Shown: positions 1 to 10,574 of the stretch, piece by piece | Numbering within the stretch: the first letter of the stretch is position 1 | How the letters are laid out: each line of letters starts with the position of its first letter | NCBI RefSeq assembly: GCF_900130015.1 | Contig: NZ_FQXS01000001.1 | Span: 416,053 to 480,052, forward strand | DNA: 64,000 bases | Reading direction: 5' to 3' | DNA from: Desulfofustis glycolicus DSM 9705 | Lineage (GTDB): Bacteria > Desulfobacterota > Desulfobulbia > Desulfobulbales > Desulfocapsaceae | Notes under the pieces: generated by a model | What the model saw: the letters and a program-made list of their open reading frames with translations, nothing else | Database searches by the model: none | Told to the model about the DNA's origin: nothing | Made by a program: the position numbers and the translations under genes

Positions 1-1088
1 TCTACGAGATGCTGACCATATCCACCTACCCGCTGGTCGTCCACCGCGGCACTCCCGAGGCGCTGCGCGCCGGGCGCATCTATCTGGCATACACGCTCAG
101 CGGCGGCATCCTGCTGCTGGTCGGAACCGCCTGGCTGCGGGTCATCGCCGGAGATCTGGCCTTCGTCGCCACGGGCATCCTCTCGGCTCTCGACCCGTCG
201 CTGCACCCGTCGCTGATGGTCATCTTCCTGTTGCTCATTCTCGGTCTCGGCGTCAAAGCGGCACTGGTGCCGCTGCATGGCTGGCTGCCCCTGGCCATGG
301 TCGCACCGGCGCCGGTCAGCGCGCTGCTGCACGCGGTAGCCGTGGTCAAGGCCGGCGCCTTCGGCATCATGCGGGTCGTCTATGACGTCTACGGCATCGA
401 ATTCGCCGCCAGCCTCGGCCTGTTGCAACCGCTGGCGCTGATTGCCGCCATGACTGTTATCTACGGGTCCGTGCGGACCTTATTCCAGGATGATCTGAAA
501 CGGCGGCTGGCCTACTCCACGGTCAGCCAGGTCTCCTATATCGCCTTGGGCATTGATGTCGCCGGGCCGCTGGCAACCATCGGCGGTCTGGTCCATCTGG
601 TCCACCAGGGTATGATGAAAATCACCCTGTTCTTCTGCGCCGGCAATCTTGCCGAAACGCTCGGCATCCACAAAATCAGCGAGATGAACGGCGTCGGCCG
701 GCGTCTCCCCTGGACCATGGCCGCTTTCACCATCGGAGCCCTCGGCATGATCGGCCTGCCGCCACTGGCCGGGTTTATCAGCAAGTGGTATCTAGTCCTC
801 GGCGGCCTGGAAGCCGAGCAGAACTGGGTCATCGTCGTCCTGATGCTGAGCACGCTGCTCAACGCCGCCTATTTTCTGCCGATTATCTATCGCATCTGGT
901 TCGGCGCCCCGCCGCAATCCTGGCCGCGAGATCGGGTGCGGGCCGATGGCCGGGAGACCTCGCTGCTGCTCCTGCTGCCGCCCCTGGCGACAGGCCTGCT
1001 GGTCATCATGCTCGGACTGCTGGCCGCCGCACCGTTCAGCCCGTTGCAATGGGTCCAGATCATCACCATCCGGGAATACATACCATGA
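1..1088 (+). CDS. Proton-conducting antiporter / NuoM-MrpD-like subunit, 5'-truncated
   Basis: This is the C-terminal part of a multi-spanning membrane protein of the proton-conducting transporter family (MrpD, NuoM, HyfB type), which moves H+ (or Na+/H+) across the inner membrane. The reading frame is open from base 3, before the first ATG at 9, and already reads YEMLTISTYPLVVH, a family segment found mid-protein, so the real start lies outside the window. Visible family features are GVKAALVPLHGWLP and a repeated transmembrane pattern. It overlaps the next antiporter-like gene by 4 bases (ATGA), so the two are translationally coupled. Whether it belongs to an Mrp antiporter or a hydrogenase/complex I-like assembly cannot be decided from this fragment. 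Confidence 0.85.
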   Translation, partial: YEMLTISTYPLVVHRGTPEALRAGRIYLAYTLSGGILLLVGTAWLRVIAGDLAFVATGILSALDPSLHPSLMVIFLLLILGLGVKAALVPLHGWLPLAMVAPAPVSALLHAVAVVKAGAFGIMRVVYDVYGIEFAASLGLLQPLALIAAMTVIYGSVRTLFQDDLKRRLAYSTVSQVSYIALGIDVAGPLATIGGLVHLVHQGMMKITLFFCAGNLAETLGIHKISEMNGVGRRLPWTMAAFTIGALGMIGLPPLAGFISKWYLVLGGLEAEQNWVIVVLMLSTLLNAAYFLPIIYRIWFGAPPQSWPRDRVRADGRETSLLLLLPPLATGLLVIMLGLLAAAPFSPLQWVQIITIREYIP

Positions 1089-2824
1089 ATGTTGTTTTCA
1101 CCCTCGCGTCGATACTGCCGTTACTAGCGATCCTGGCCCCCATTCTGTTGATCGCGGGTCTCTCTGTCGCGCGTACCTGCCCGGTCGCTCTTCGCCTGGC
1201 GCCATGGGGAGCCCTGCCCGGTCTGGTATGTGCACTGCTGCCCGCCGGTGGCGACCTGAATCTACCCTGGCTGCTGCTCGGCAGCAGTCTGGATCTCGAT
1301 ACGACGGGTCGGAGTTTTCTCTTTCTCTTCGGGATGCTCTGGCTGGCAGCAGGTCTTTACACCCGCGGATATCTTGCCGATGACCCGAAGAAAAAGCGGT
1401 TCTGGATCTTTTTCCTGTTGACGATGTGCGGCAACCTGGGATTACCGCTGGCCAAGGGAGTCCTCGACTTTTACCTGTTTTTCGCGCTGATGAGTTTTTC
1501 CGCCTACGGCCTGGTGGTACACGACAACAGCCCGTCGGCCCGCCGGGCCGGCCGCCTCTATCTCTCCCTGGTTCTTATCGGGGAAGTGCTCCTCTTTGTC
1601 GGCTTCGGACTGGCGGTCAATGGTGCGCAATCCCTGCGGCTGACGGATATCTCCTACCACCTGGCCACCGCTGACCAGCGAGACCTGATCATCGGGCTGC
1701 TGCTCGCCGGTTTTGGTATCAAGGCGGGGATCATTCCCTTGCATATCTGGCTGCCTCTGGCCCATCCGGCCGCACCGGTACCGGCCAGTGCCGTCCTGAG
1801 CGGGGCGATGATCAAGGCCGGCCTGCTCGGTCTGATGCGCCTGCTGCCGCTTGGCGAGGCGCTGCTGCCCGGATGGTCGCAGGTTTTGATTATTTCCGGA
1901 ATCATCATGGCCTTTTATGGCGTGCTGGTCGGGCTTTGCCAGATTCAGGCCAAAACCGTGCTTGCCTATTCAAGTATCAGCCAGATGGGGTTCCCGCTGA
2001 TCGGCCTCGGCCTCGGCCTGGCCCAGCCGGCCGCCTGGCCGCTGCTGACCGGGGCGGTCACTTTTTACGCGCTGCACCATGGACTGGCCAAGGGGACGCT
2101 TTTTCTCGGTGTCGGCATGAGTTCTGCGCCATCAACGGGGTCACCCAGGCGGCTGCTAATCGCCACCCTTTTGATTCTACCAGCCCTGTCGCTGAGCGGC
2201 GCACCGCTGACCAGCGGGGCGCTGGCAAAAAGCGCCCTCAAGCCGTTTCTCGGCGGGGCCCCGGATATCTGGGCAGCCTCCCTGCCCTGGCTCCTGTCAC
2301 TGGCCGCGATCGGGACAACCCTCATTCTGGCCCGGTTCTTGTTCGTGCTTTACGCCGGCACGGACCAGGGGCATACCCCAAAACCATCGATGTGGGCCGG
2401 ATTTGGACTGAGTGCAGGTGGCGTTCTGCTCTGCGCCGCAGCTCTGGTGCCGCTTGGCGAAAACCGTCTCGAGATGCCTTCCCCCGGCTGGAATCAACTC
2501 TGGCCGGTGGCCGTCGGCATCCTGCTGGCAGGCGCTTTCTGGTTCAGGAGCAGAGGCCGCAGCGTAGCACAGGAACCGGTGATTCCGGCAAGCGATCTTT
2601 TCGTTCTTCTGGAGTCAGCAGGTACGGCCGGCAACATAGCGGGCATCGCTGCGAAACTCTCTTCCTCCTTGCAAAAAGGTGCAGCTGGAGTCGCTGCAGC
2701 GATTGCATCAATTCGCCTGTCTGGTGCACACGATTTGCCACCCGTCTTCGAACTGGTTCTCCGCCGTTTGCCGGCCGCCGGGGTATGCTTCACCATACTG
2801 CTCCTACTGCTGCTCTTCCTCTGA
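1085..2824 (+). CDS. Proton-conducting antiporter-like membrane subunit
   Basis: A 579-residue protein of the same proton-conducting transporter family as its upstream neighbour, but divergent from it. It has about 14 hydrophobic segments and the conserved GFGIKAGIIPLHIWLPLAHP stretch, which carries the channel lysine and the broken-helix motif. The start at 1085 is chosen because its ATG overlaps the stop of the previous gene (ATGA); a longer reading frame to 785 only shadows that gene. The last 80 residues are poorly conserved and end in a hydrophobic helix. Paired antiporter-like subunits usually belong to Mrp-type or membrane-bound hydrogenase/dehydrogenase complexes; the partner subunits would lie left of the window. 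Confidence 0.85.
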   Translation: MNVVFTLASILPLLAILAPILLIAGLSVARTCPVALRLAPWGALPGLVCALLPAGGDLNLPWLLLGSSLDLDTTGRSFLFLFGMLWLAAGLYTRGYLADDPKKKRFWIFFLLTMCGNLGLPLAKGVLDFYLFFALMSFSAYGLVVHDNSPSARRAGRLYLSLVLIGEVLLFVGFGLAVNGAQSLRLTDISYHLATADQRDLIIGLLLAGFGIKAGIIPLHIWLPLAHPAAPVPASAVLSGAMIKAGLLGLMRLLPLGEALLPGWSQVLIISGIIMAFYGVLVGLCQIQAKTVLAYSSISQMGFPLIGLGLGLAQPAAWPLLTGAVTFYALHHGLAKGTLFLGVGMSSAPSTGSPRRLLIATLLILPALSLSGAPLTSGALAKSALKPFLGGAPDIWAASLPWLLSLAAIGTTLILARFLFVLYAGTDQGHTPKPSMWAGFGLSAGGVLLCAAALVPLGENRLEMPSPGWNQLWPVAVGILLAGAFWFRSRGRSVAQEPVIPASDLFVLLESAGTAGNIAGIAAKLSSSLQKGAAGVAAAIASIRLSGAHDLPPVFELVLRRLPAAGVCFTILLLLLLFL

Positions 2825-2899
2825 CCCCCATGACCGGGAGTCTCAACGAAACAAGAAACTCTCTAGTTTCTTAAAAGAAAATCATTTCCCCGGGCTGGC

Positions 2900-2949
2900 C
2901 GGTCCTGCCGGAAGTTGCATCGCGAAGGCCCGGCAGGCCGGCAGGACCG
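2900..2949 (+). terminator. GC-rich hairpin after the antiporter genes
   Basis: A perfect 12-base inverted repeat (CGGTCCTGCCGG / CCGGCAGGACCG) with a 26-base loop follows the antiporter operon, without a clear U-run after it. It may be a terminator or a REP-like repeat: GGCCGGCAGGACCGAAGG at its right arm recurs, with 2 mismatches in 18, after the choline-binding gene near 18949. The rest of the 2825-3183 gap holds an isolated TATAAT at 3024-3029 without a convincing -35, and no ORF that I can support. Confidence 0.45.
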
Positions 2950-3183
2950 AAGGGCTTATTTATAACGCCTCCAGCAAAAAAATCTTGCAAACTCCTAACA
3001 ATTTAAGTAGCCATTACTAATGGTATAATCCATTTGACAGACAGGCTGAGCGCCGCGGCTGCTTCTGCTGCTGCCGGCACGTCGCGGAATATCGCCTAAC
3101 TTCAACCACCAGAGAAACCGGCACGACGAACCACGACAAGAAGACAAAGCACGACCGGAAATAGCTCAACGGAGGGGGAATCC

Positions 3184-6100
3184 ATGATTTTGATCCGGGG
3201 AATTGCGGCCATTGTCTTTGCTTGCCTGCTTTTTATGTCCATCACCGCAGCAGCGCGCTGTACCGACCCGGTCGGCCGGCTGGCTGCCCTCCAGGGCCAG
3301 GCGGAGATCCGCCGGTCCGGAGAGACGACCTGGCAGACCGCCACCAGAGATGAAATGTTCTGTCCCGGCGATCTGCTGCACATCGGCCGCGGAGGCCGGG
3401 CGGCGGTCGTGCTGGAAAACGAGACCGTGCTGCGCCTCGACCAGAACTCCACCGTCACCTTCGGCGTCCCTGAGCGGGGACGCTTCCTGCTCAATCTGCT
3501 GCGTGGCGCCCTCCACATTTTCAGCCACCGCCCCCGTGCGCTACAGGTCGCCACCCCGTATGTCAACGGCACCGTGGAAGGCACTGAATTTCTGGTTACC
3601 GCCGATGACCGGCAGAGCCGGATCACGGTGTTTTCCGGCCTGGTTATCGCCGCGAACCGACACGGCCGCCTGGATGTTGGCACCGGTCAAACGGTGCTCG
3701 CCCGGCAGGACTCGGCCCCGGTTTATGAGCTCGTCCTTCGGCCGCGCGATGCGGTACAGTGGACCCTGTACTATCCGGCCATCCTGACCGACTCATACCG
3801 TGTGCCGGATGACGGCGTATCGGCCTTGCTGCGGCAGGCGACTGCCGCCCTGGCCGCCGGCAGGGCTCGTGAGGCCCGCGACGCCTGCGCCACAATCCTC
3901 GCTGACACCCCTGACAACAGCCGGGCACTGTCTCTACTGGCGATCATCGAGCTGACGCAGAACAACCGCCAGGAAGCAACAAGCCTGGCACGCCGGGCCT
4001 GGGACGCCGCGCCACGCACCGCCACCGCCGGTCTGACCCTCTCCTACGCCAGGCAGGCTGCCTTCGACGTCGACGGAGCCCGCGCCATACTGACGGAAAC
4101 GATGGCCGCCATCCCGGACAATCCGCTGATACTGGCCCGACTGGCCGAACTCCAGCTTGCCGCGGGGGCGCGCGATGAAGCCGTCGCCACCGCGCACAAA
4201 GCGGTGCAATTGGCCCCGGAGAACGCCCTGGCCCGGGTGGTCCTCGGTTTTGCCCACCTGGCCCGGGTCGAGATCGAGCAGGCAGAGCAGGCCTTCAACG
4301 AAGCGATCGACCGCGAACAGCTGTTGCCACTGGCTCGTCTCGGTTTCGGCCTGGCCCGAGTCCGCAGCGGCGCTGTCGCCGAGGGCCGGGCTGCCATCGA
4401 GCTGGCTGCAGCCCTGGATCCCGGCAACTCGCTGATCCGCAGCTACCTGGGCAAGGCCTATTATGAAGAGCGACGGGACGGCAACGCCCGGCGGCAATAC
4501 CTCGTCGCCAGGGAACTGGATCCGGCCGATCCGACCCCGTGGTTTTACGATGCCATCCGTAAGCAGAGCATCAACCGGCCGATCGAGGCGCTCCACGACC
4601 TGCAGCAATCGATCGAGCGCAACGACCGGCGGGCCGTCTATCGCTCTCGCCTCCTGCTCGACGACGACCTGGCCGCCCGCAGCGCCAGCCTGGGCCGAAT
4701 CTACCAGGATCTCGGCTTTGAACAGCTGGCTCTGGCCCAAAGTTGGCAGTCACTGGCCGCCAATCCGGCCAACTATTCGGCGCATCGCTTCCTCGCAGAC
4801 AGCTATCACGCCCTGCCGCGCCATGAAATCGCCCGGGTCAGCGAATTATTGCAGTCGCAGCTGCTGCAGCCGCTCAACCTGACCCCGGTGCAACCGCAAC
4901 TGGCGGAGAGCAACCTGGCCATTCTCGACGGCGCCGGTCCCGCCGCCGCCACCTTGCACGAGTTCAACCCGCTCTTTTTAAGAAACCGCCTCACCTTGCA
5001 GGCCAGCGGCGTGGCCGGCAGCAACGACAGGTACGGCGAAGAGTTGACCCATGCGGCGATCTGGAACCGCTGGTCCTACAGTCTCGGTCAGTTTTATTAC
5101 GCCAGTGACGGCTTCCGGCAGAACAATGAGCAAGCCACTTCCCTCTACAACGCCTTCCTTCAGACGATGCTGTCACCGGACACCAGCGTCATGGCCGAAC
5201 TGCGTTTCCGGGAAAAATCATTCGGCGACTTGGCACTCCGCTTCGACCCTCAGGATTTTCAGCCGAGAATCGAACAGGAAGACGACATTGCCAGTCTACG
5301 GATAGGCACCCGTCACGACCTCGCGGCCAACTCAACGCTGCTCGGTACTGCCGTGATCAGTTCCACCGAGGGCAGCGCCGCCGGTATAGAGGAATTCGGG
5401 ATGAGCATCGATATCAGCAACGACTCCGACAATGGCATGGCGGAAATCCAGCACCTGTATCGGAGCTCCCGTTTCAACCTGCAGAGCGGGGCCGGTTATC
5501 TCGTCTCCGACCAGACCGAGGAAATCGCCTTCTCTCCGCCCATCGCCAGCCCGTCCATGGCGGATACAACGACCAAACATGTCAATGCCTACGCCTATGC
5601 CCAGCTCAATCTGACACCGGAACTCACCGCCACCGCCGGACTCAGCGGCGACCTGCTCGACAGCCCGGTCAAGGACCGGGAAGAGCTGAACCCGAAACTC
5701 GGCGTCAGCTGGCAACCACTGGACGGTACCCGGCTCCGCGCGGCTGTCTTCAAAAACGTGCAGCGTCGCCTGATCTACGCGCAGACCATCGAGCCGACCC
5801 AGGTCGCCGGGTTCAACCAGCTCTTCGACGATTTCGCCGCCACGTCGGCCTGGACCTACGGGGTCGGTATCGACCAGAGCTGGTCGGATTCCTGGTTCGC
5901 CGGCCTGCAGGTTTTTCGACGGGAACTGGAGGTGCCGTTTCCCTCGGTCGGGCCGACCGGGATACCGGAGCAAGTCGAGGACGACTGGCGGGAGGATATC
6001 GGTTCGGCTTATCTCTACTGGACCCCATGCCGCTGGGCGGCACTGGGGCTTGACTATTATTACGAGCGTTTCAGCCATGATCGCTGGGAAGGACCGCAGG

Positions 6101-6423
6101 GAATCGCCGAGTTGACCACACACCGGATCACACCGAAGATCCATCTCTTTCACGAGTCCGGCTGGCGGGCGGCTGTCGAGGCGAGCTATCTCGACCAACA
6201 TGGCGACTTCGGGTCGACCTTTGTCGGCTTCTCCGGCGACAGCGATCGCTTCTGGGTGGTCGATCTCTCGCTCGGCTACCGGTTACCGAACCGACGCGGC
6301 CTTATCAGTCTGGAGATGAAGAACTTATTTGACGAGACGTTTCGTTTTCTCGATACGGACCCGGCTCAGCCACGCCTGCTGCCGGAGCGGCAATTTATGC
6401 TGCGTCTGACCTTATCCTGGTAG
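3184..6423 (+). CDS. FecR-TPR-outer-membrane beta-barrel fusion protein
   Basis: A 1079-residue exported protein. Residues 1-25 form a signal peptide. About residues 30-190 are a FecR domain, including ATPYVNGTVEGTEFLV near 123-138. About 210-590 is a series of TPR repeats (patterns such as NPLILARLAELQLAAGARDE). From about 600 to the end is an outer-membrane beta-barrel with alternating polar/aromatic strands that closes with KNLFDETFRF and a terminal LRLTLSW, as in TonB-dependent receptors. No TonB plug domain is seen. The ATG follows a strong ribosome site (GGAGGGGG). The architecture suggests an envelope sensor or export pore rather than a siderophore receptor. A CHASE2-cyclase on the opposite strand next door is a frequent FecR companion, so a signalling link is inferred. 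Confidence 0.75.
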   Translation: MILIRGIAAIVFACLLFMSITAAARCTDPVGRLAALQGQAEIRRSGETTWQTATRDEMFCPGDLLHIGRGGRAAVVLENETVLRLDQNSTVTFGVPERGRFLLNLLRGALHIFSHRPRALQVATPYVNGTVEGTEFLVTADDRQSRITVFSGLVIAANRHGRLDVGTGQTVLARQDSAPVYELVLRPRDAVQWTLYYPAILTDSYRVPDDGVSALLRQATAALAAGRAREARDACATILADTPDNSRALSLLAIIELTQNNRQEATSLARRAWDAAPRTATAGLTLSYARQAAFDVDGARAILTETMAAIPDNPLILARLAELQLAAGARDEAVATAHKAVQLAPENALARVVLGFAHLARVEIEQAEQAFNEAIDREQLLPLARLGFGLARVRSGAVAEGRAAIELAAALDPGNSLIRSYLGKAYYEERRDGNARRQYLVARELDPADPTPWFYDAIRKQSINRPIEALHDLQQSIERNDRRAVYRSRLLLDDDLAARSASLGRIYQDLGFEQLALAQSWQSLAANPANYSAHRFLADSYHALPRHEIARVSELLQSQLLQPLNLTPVQPQLAESNLAILDGAGPAAATLHEFNPLFLRNRLTLQASGVAGSNDRYGEELTHAAIWNRWSYSLGQFYYASDGFRQNNEQATSLYNAFLQTMLSPDTSVMAELRFREKSFGDLALRFDPQDFQPRIEQEDDIASLRIGTRHDLAANSTLLGTAVISSTEGSAAGIEEFGMSIDISNDSDNGMAEIQHLYRSSRFNLQSGAGYLVSDQTEEIAFSPPIASPSMADTTTKHVNAYAYAQLNLTPELTATAGLSGDLLDSPVKDREELNPKLGVSWQPLDGTRLRAAVFKNVQRRLIYAQTIEPTQVAGFNQLFDDFAATSAWTYGVGIDQSWSDSWFAGLQVFRRELEVPFPSVGPTGIPEQVEDDWREDIGSAYLYWTPCRWAALGLDYYYERFSHDRWEGPQGIAELTTHRITPKIHLFHESGWRAAVEASYLDQHGDFGSTFVGFSGDSDRFWVVDLSLGYRLPNRRGLISLEMKNLFDETFRFLDTDPAQPRLLPERQFMLRLTLSW

Positions 6424-6504
6424 TTGGAGAGACCGCCCGAGAGCCAAGCAAGGTCACGACGGGCAGTCTCAGTCATGCAACCATTGCCGACGGAGGGAGA
6501 AGCA

Positions 6505-6705
6505 ATGAGTAAGAAAGCACAGGTTAAAGGATTTCATTTCAAGGGCTTTGACGAAAGCGGCGAGCCAATCATTTTCGACGGTAAAAATAAAAAGCTGACC
6601 AGCCAGCCTGGTCCGCCGCCCGGCGAACTCGTGGAGGCCATTCTCATCTACCACGAAAACCCGACCTGGGTCTGTATCGGTGGCAAATGGTATCGAATCG
6701 GCTGA
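6505..6705 (+). CDS. Small hydrophilic protein, unknown
   Basis: A 66-residue protein beginning MSKKAQVKGFHFKGFDES and ending in CIGGKWYRIG. The ATG at 6505 sits 4 bases after a strong GGAGGGAG ribosome site, which is why it is preferred over the in-frame opening at 6424. It lies 80 bases after the FecR-barrel gene on the same strand, so co-transcription is likely. It has no signal peptide, membrane helix or familiar domain. The alternating hydrophobic/charged pattern with many Gly and Pro looks like a small all-beta fold. Its function is unknown; the context suggests a role with the FecR protein or the cyclase. Confidence 0.65.
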   Translation: MSKKAQVKGFHFKGFDESGEPIIFDGKNKKLTSQPGPPPGELVEAILIYHENPTWVCIGGKWYRIG

Positions 6706-6751
6706 GCCGGTTAAAAAAGGGGCTTGAGACACTTCCACTTCAGGCAGGGAG

Positions 6752-9004
6752 TTATTTTTCCAAACGGATAACTCCCTCCCAGTCTTCCGGTGGCGAGTCC
6801 TGCCGATAGAGGGCACACCGTCGCAAGTAGAACTGCGATGGGCCATCCTTGCTGTCCAGGGCGCAGGCCTGTTCAAAGACCGCCGCCGCATCCTGCCAGC
6901 GACCCTGAAGAAAGAGTTCCAACCCCTCGGGAAAGATTTCCGTAATCAGAAGACGCCGTTTGCCGCACAATTCACCGGGAGGCAGCAACTCGAATACGGA
7001 TACCGATTTGCTTTTGCCGCCGAGCAGGAACCTGCCGAGATAGCGACTGTCGATCCCGTCGCCCCCTTCGACAACCTCCCGGGAAGCAATCAACCAGGTT
7101 CCGAGATACTTGTTCAACCCTTCGATACGCGATGCGGTATTGACGATATCGCCGACCGGTGCGTATTCGAAATGCCCTTCAGCGCCGATATTGCCCATCA
7201 GCAGATAACCGGCATGCAGGCCAACCCGGGTGGGCAGCTGTCGGTCCGAATGCTCCCGGTTGAAGCGCTGTACCGCCGTCTGTATCTGTACCGCCGCCCG
7301 GCATGCTTTTTCTTTCAAGGCCCGCTGCGGGCCAGCCGACGGCCACAGGGCAAACATGGCATCGCCGACGATATTGCAGACCAGCCCCTCTTGCTCGTTG
7401 ACCTGCCGGAACAATTGTTCAAAGTATCGTTTCATCAGTGCGCTCAGTTCGGTCGGCGTCAACTGTTCCGACAATGCCGTATAGTTCTTTGCATCACTGA
7501 GCAGGCAGACGCCGTAAACCGTCCGGTCGCCGGTGGTGATAAAGGAGAGATCACGTGAAAGTTCCTGTACCACGGCATCCGGCAGGTAGAGGCGAAACGC
7601 CTTTTCGATATGCTCCCGCTCCCGCCGCGCACCCAAATACCTGGTGACCATCGCCGCCAGGAAGACGCCGGGCAGCAACACGGCCAGCGGCACGACGATA
7701 GGGCTCCAGGCGCCGGCCAGAGAAAACCAGGCGGCAACAACCATCAGATAGCTCGCACCGCAGCCGACCAGCAGCAACGCCGCCGGCAACGGTGGCAGCA
7801 GGAAACAGGCCAGGCTACCGGTCAAAGCAGCCGCCAGCGTCAGGCCGCTGCCCGTCGCCGTTGACACCTGGCGAACAGGGCGATTTTCCGACAAATTGGC
7901 AAACACTGTGGCGGCCAGTTCGACGCCGCTCAAATCGAGCCCGTCGGCCTGCGAAAACACCGTATAAAACCCATCTTGCTGCTCGGACCAGCTCGTTCCG
8001 GCGGCGCCGACAAAGACGACACTGTCCTTGATCAACGCCCCGATCCTCGGGTCATCCAGATTACGATCGGCGAGAATATCGTGATAAGAAAAGGTTGGAA
8101 TCGTTGCCGGTGGTCCGTAGAAATCGATATGGATACTGTTTTCTCCCAGGTAGGCGGCAAGGAGCCCGCGCAGCTGCTGTTGGCGCGGAGCAGGCAGCAG
8201 CCGCACGGTTTGCTCGATACGGCCGGCAGCATCACGGCCTGACTCGGAAAACTGCAGACAGAGCGATCTGATACGTCGCATCGTATCCACCAGACCAATA
8301 GTGTTCGGCACCTCACTGCCGTCGGACGGCACTGTAGCGGCACAGTCGGGAACCAGCAAACGAAGCACCCGGTAGAGATGCTCGTAATCCTCCAGTGCCA
8401 TGACTTGCAATGCGACAACCGGCAGTGTCGGAATCCCTCCCGCTGACGATTTGAACGTCCAGGACCGACTCACTCGTACCGGAATTTTCGGGATCGGAAA
8501 CGGCGCCCGGGCCAGTGCCGCATCGGCAAATATCGGGGCCGGCGGGATCAGTTCATCAACTTCGGCAGACAGCTGACCGGAGGAGCCCGGCCCGGCGTTG
8601 CCGGATCGTCTGACGAGTTTCTCGCAGAGTACAACCCGGCCGAATCGGCGAATCGACTCGGCGAAGACCCGGTCATTAACCGGATCGCGCGTTTCAGCGA
8701 AATGGATATCGAAGACGACGACGGCGGCACCGGCAGTGACAAGTCGGTCGAGCAGCCGGGCAAAGAGCAGCCGGGGCCAGCGATCGAATTGCTTCGGCAG
8801 GCCGAGCATCCAGGAAGAACGGTGATCGACATTGACGATTACGACATTGGACGGCGGCTCCCGAACCCCTCGCAGGCGAAACAGCAGCGCCAACCCGAAA
8901 CGTTCCTCGACCATCTGCCCAAACGGGGACTCGATCAGGAACACACCGACCAGCGTAAACAGCACCGTGCATACCAATGCCCGGCCGGATTGATTCATTG
9001 CCAT
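6752..9004 (-). CDS. CHASE2-domain adenylate/guanylate cyclase
   Basis: A 750-residue membrane signalling protein. An N-terminal helix (about 8-28) is followed by an extracytoplasmic CHASE2 sensor (about 35-390), three close transmembrane segments (about 395-465) and a class III nucleotide cyclase domain (about 490-680). The cyclase keeps the two metal aspartates (LSDAKNYT and VGDAMFALW) and the GNIGAEGHFEYAPVGDIVNT segment, so it should be active; cAMP versus cGMP cannot be told. A TPR-like tail follows. It lies 13 bases downstream of the sigma-54 regulator gene on the same strand, so the two form an operon, and it converges on the FecR-barrel gene. Confidence 0.88.
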   Translation of the reverse strand: MAMNQSGRALVCTVLFTLVGVFLIESPFGQMVEERFGLALLFRLRGVREPPSNVVIVNVDHRSSWMLGLPKQFDRWPRLLFARLLDRLVTAGAAVVVFDIHFAETRDPVNDRVFAESIRRFGRVVLCEKLVRRSGNAGPGSSGQLSAEVDELIPPAPIFADAALARAPFPIPKIPVRVSRSWTFKSSAGGIPTLPVVALQVMALEDYEHLYRVLRLLVPDCAATVPSDGSEVPNTIGLVDTMRRIRSLCLQFSESGRDAAGRIEQTVRLLPAPRQQQLRGLLAAYLGENSIHIDFYGPPATIPTFSYHDILADRNLDDPRIGALIKDSVVFVGAAGTSWSEQQDGFYTVFSQADGLDLSGVELAATVFANLSENRPVRQVSTATGSGLTLAAALTGSLACFLLPPLPAALLLVGCGASYLMVVAAWFSLAGAWSPIVVPLAVLLPGVFLAAMVTRYLGARREREHIEKAFRLYLPDAVVQELSRDLSFITTGDRTVYGVCLLSDAKNYTALSEQLTPTELSALMKRYFEQLFRQVNEQEGLVCNIVGDAMFALWPSAGPQRALKEKACRAAVQIQTAVQRFNREHSDRQLPTRVGLHAGYLLMGNIGAEGHFEYAPVGDIVNTASRIEGLNKYLGTWLIASREVVEGGDGIDSRYLGRFLLGGKSKSVSVFELLPPGELCGKRRLLITEIFPEGLELFLQGRWQDAAAVFEQACALDSKDGPSQFYLRRCALYRQDSPPEDWEGVIRLEK

Positions 9005-9017
9005 TGTCGGTCCTTTA

Positions 9018-10574
9018 TCAGCTGTTGATCCCCAGGGCCGCTATCTTGTTGAGCAGGCCCTGCCGCGACAGACCGAGTGCTTTTGCCGTCCGTGAACGAT
9101 TACCGTGCTCGCGCCGCAACGTTTCGTCGATAATGCGGCGCTCCACCTGACGGACGATTTCCTTCAGGGGCCCGGCAAAGGATACCTCGTCGATCTCACT
9201 CCGGCCGCTCTGCAGGTAACGGATCTTTCCGGACAGCATTTCCGGCAAGATGGTTTCCGTTCCGGCGGCCATGGCAACCGCCCGCATCATCTCGTTTTCC
9301 AGTTCGCGGACGTTGCCCGGCCAGTCGAAGCGAAGCAGCAGGTCCATCGCCTGTGGCGACAGGACAGGAACCGGCCGTTTGTTTTTCCTGGCGTTCTTTT
9401 CCAGGAAATGTAACGCCAGTTCGAGTATATCGTCTTTCCGCTCACGCAGAGGTGGTGGCGTAATTTGAAAGACGTTGATGCGGTAATACAAATCTTCCCG
9501 GAACGCTCCCCGGTTGACTTCATCGGCCAGATCGCGGTTGGTCGAGGCGATCAGGCGCACGTTGACCTGACGCGTCCGGTTGCTGCCGACCGGCCGCAAC
9601 TGTCCTTCCTGCAAGACCCGCAACAGCTTGACCTGCATCGAAAGAGGCATCTCGCCGATTTCATCGAGAAAAATCGTGCCGCCGTCAGCGATCTCGAACA
9701 ATCCTTTCTTCTCTGTCAGCGCACCGGTGAAGGCACCCTTGGCATGGCCGAAGAGTTCACTCTCCAGCAGGTTCTCGGGCAAAGCGCCACAGTTTTCGGC
9801 AACGAAGGGCTGGTCCTTGAGCGGGCCGTTATAATGAATGACCTTGGCGATCAATTCCTTGCCGGTTCCCGTTTCGCCCTGGATCAATACGGTGGTGGTC
9901 GTGTCGATGACCTTGGCAATCAGATCGAACATCTTTCGCATGGGCAGACTCGAGCCGATGATCTCCTTGAAACGGAAGCCGGTCTGTGCCTGGGAAAGCA
10001 GCGTCTGCCGTTCCCGCTCAAGGATATGCAGATGATCCTTGAGATCACCATAGAATCTCGCGTTCTCCAGGGAGACGGCAATCGTCCCGGACAGGATTTC
10101 CAACAGCTTCTTGTCTCGCTCGGTGAATTGACCGCTGCGTTTGTTCAGCGCGTAGAGCACGCCAAGAAAACTCCTCCTGGTGCGCAGCGGCACGCAGATC
10201 ATCGATCGGGTAGCGAAATCGTGCAACATGTCAAAACCGTCGTAATATCGCCGGTCATCAGACACGTCATTGATGAAGACCGCCTGGTCATGCTCCATAA
10301 CCCAGCCCGCCACCCCCTTGTGGTCGGGGAATCGAGGCGCAGTTTTGTGCAGATACCCCTCAACCTGAGCGCCCTCGACCATGCGAATGAAATAAAACTC
10401 CTTCTGGGCCGGGTCGTGCATCGCGATGGAAGCACCCTCGATATCGAAAATTGTTTTGATCTTCTCCAAGATGGTGACCAGCATCTCATCCATATTGCCA
10501 ATGGTATGAAACGACGCAATCACCTCGCTGAAGAGTGAAAAATCCTTTTCCGAAAGATACAGCTCATCGGCCAT
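9018..10574 (-). CDS. GAF-domain sigma-54-dependent transcriptional activator
   Basis: A 518-residue bacterial enhancer-binding protein. A GAF sensor (about 25-170) and a short coiled-coil linker (about 178-200) lead into the AAA+ domain with Walker A GETGTGKE (233-240), an intact GAFTGA loop (280-285) that contacts sigma-54, and [11 protein letters not shown] as Walker B. A Fis-type helix-turn-helix closes the protein (about 475-518). The ATG at 10574 is chosen because GGAG precedes it by 7 bases and the GAF domain begins soon after; an in-frame extension to 10646 lacks such support. A -24/-12 promoter at 10809-10825, upstream of this gene and pointing away, is a likely target. Confidence 0.9.
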   Translation of the reverse strand: MADELYLSEKDFSLFSEVIASFHTIGNMDEMLVTILEKIKTIFDIEGASIAMHDPAQKEFYFIRMVEGAQVEGYLHKTAPRFPDHKGVAGWVMEHDQAVFINDVSDDRRYYDGFDMLHDFATRSMICVPLRTRRSFLGVLYALNKRSGQFTERDKKLLEILSGTIAVSLENARFYGDLKDHLHILERERQTLLSQAQTGFRFKEIIGSSLPMRKMFDLIAKVIDTTTTVLIQGETGTGKELIAKVIHYNGPLKDQPFVAENCGALPENLLESELFGHAKGAFTGALTEKKGLFEIADGGTIFLDEIGEMPLSMQVKLLRVLQEGQLRPVGSNRTRQVNVRLIASTNRDLADEVNRGAFREDLYYRINVFQITPPPLRERKDDILELALHFLEKNARKNKRPVPVLSPQAMDLLLRFDWPGNVRELENEMMRAVAMAAGTETILPEMLSGKIRYLQSGRSEIDEVSFAGPLKEIVRQVERRIIDETLRREHGNRSRTAKALGLSRQGLLNKIAALGINS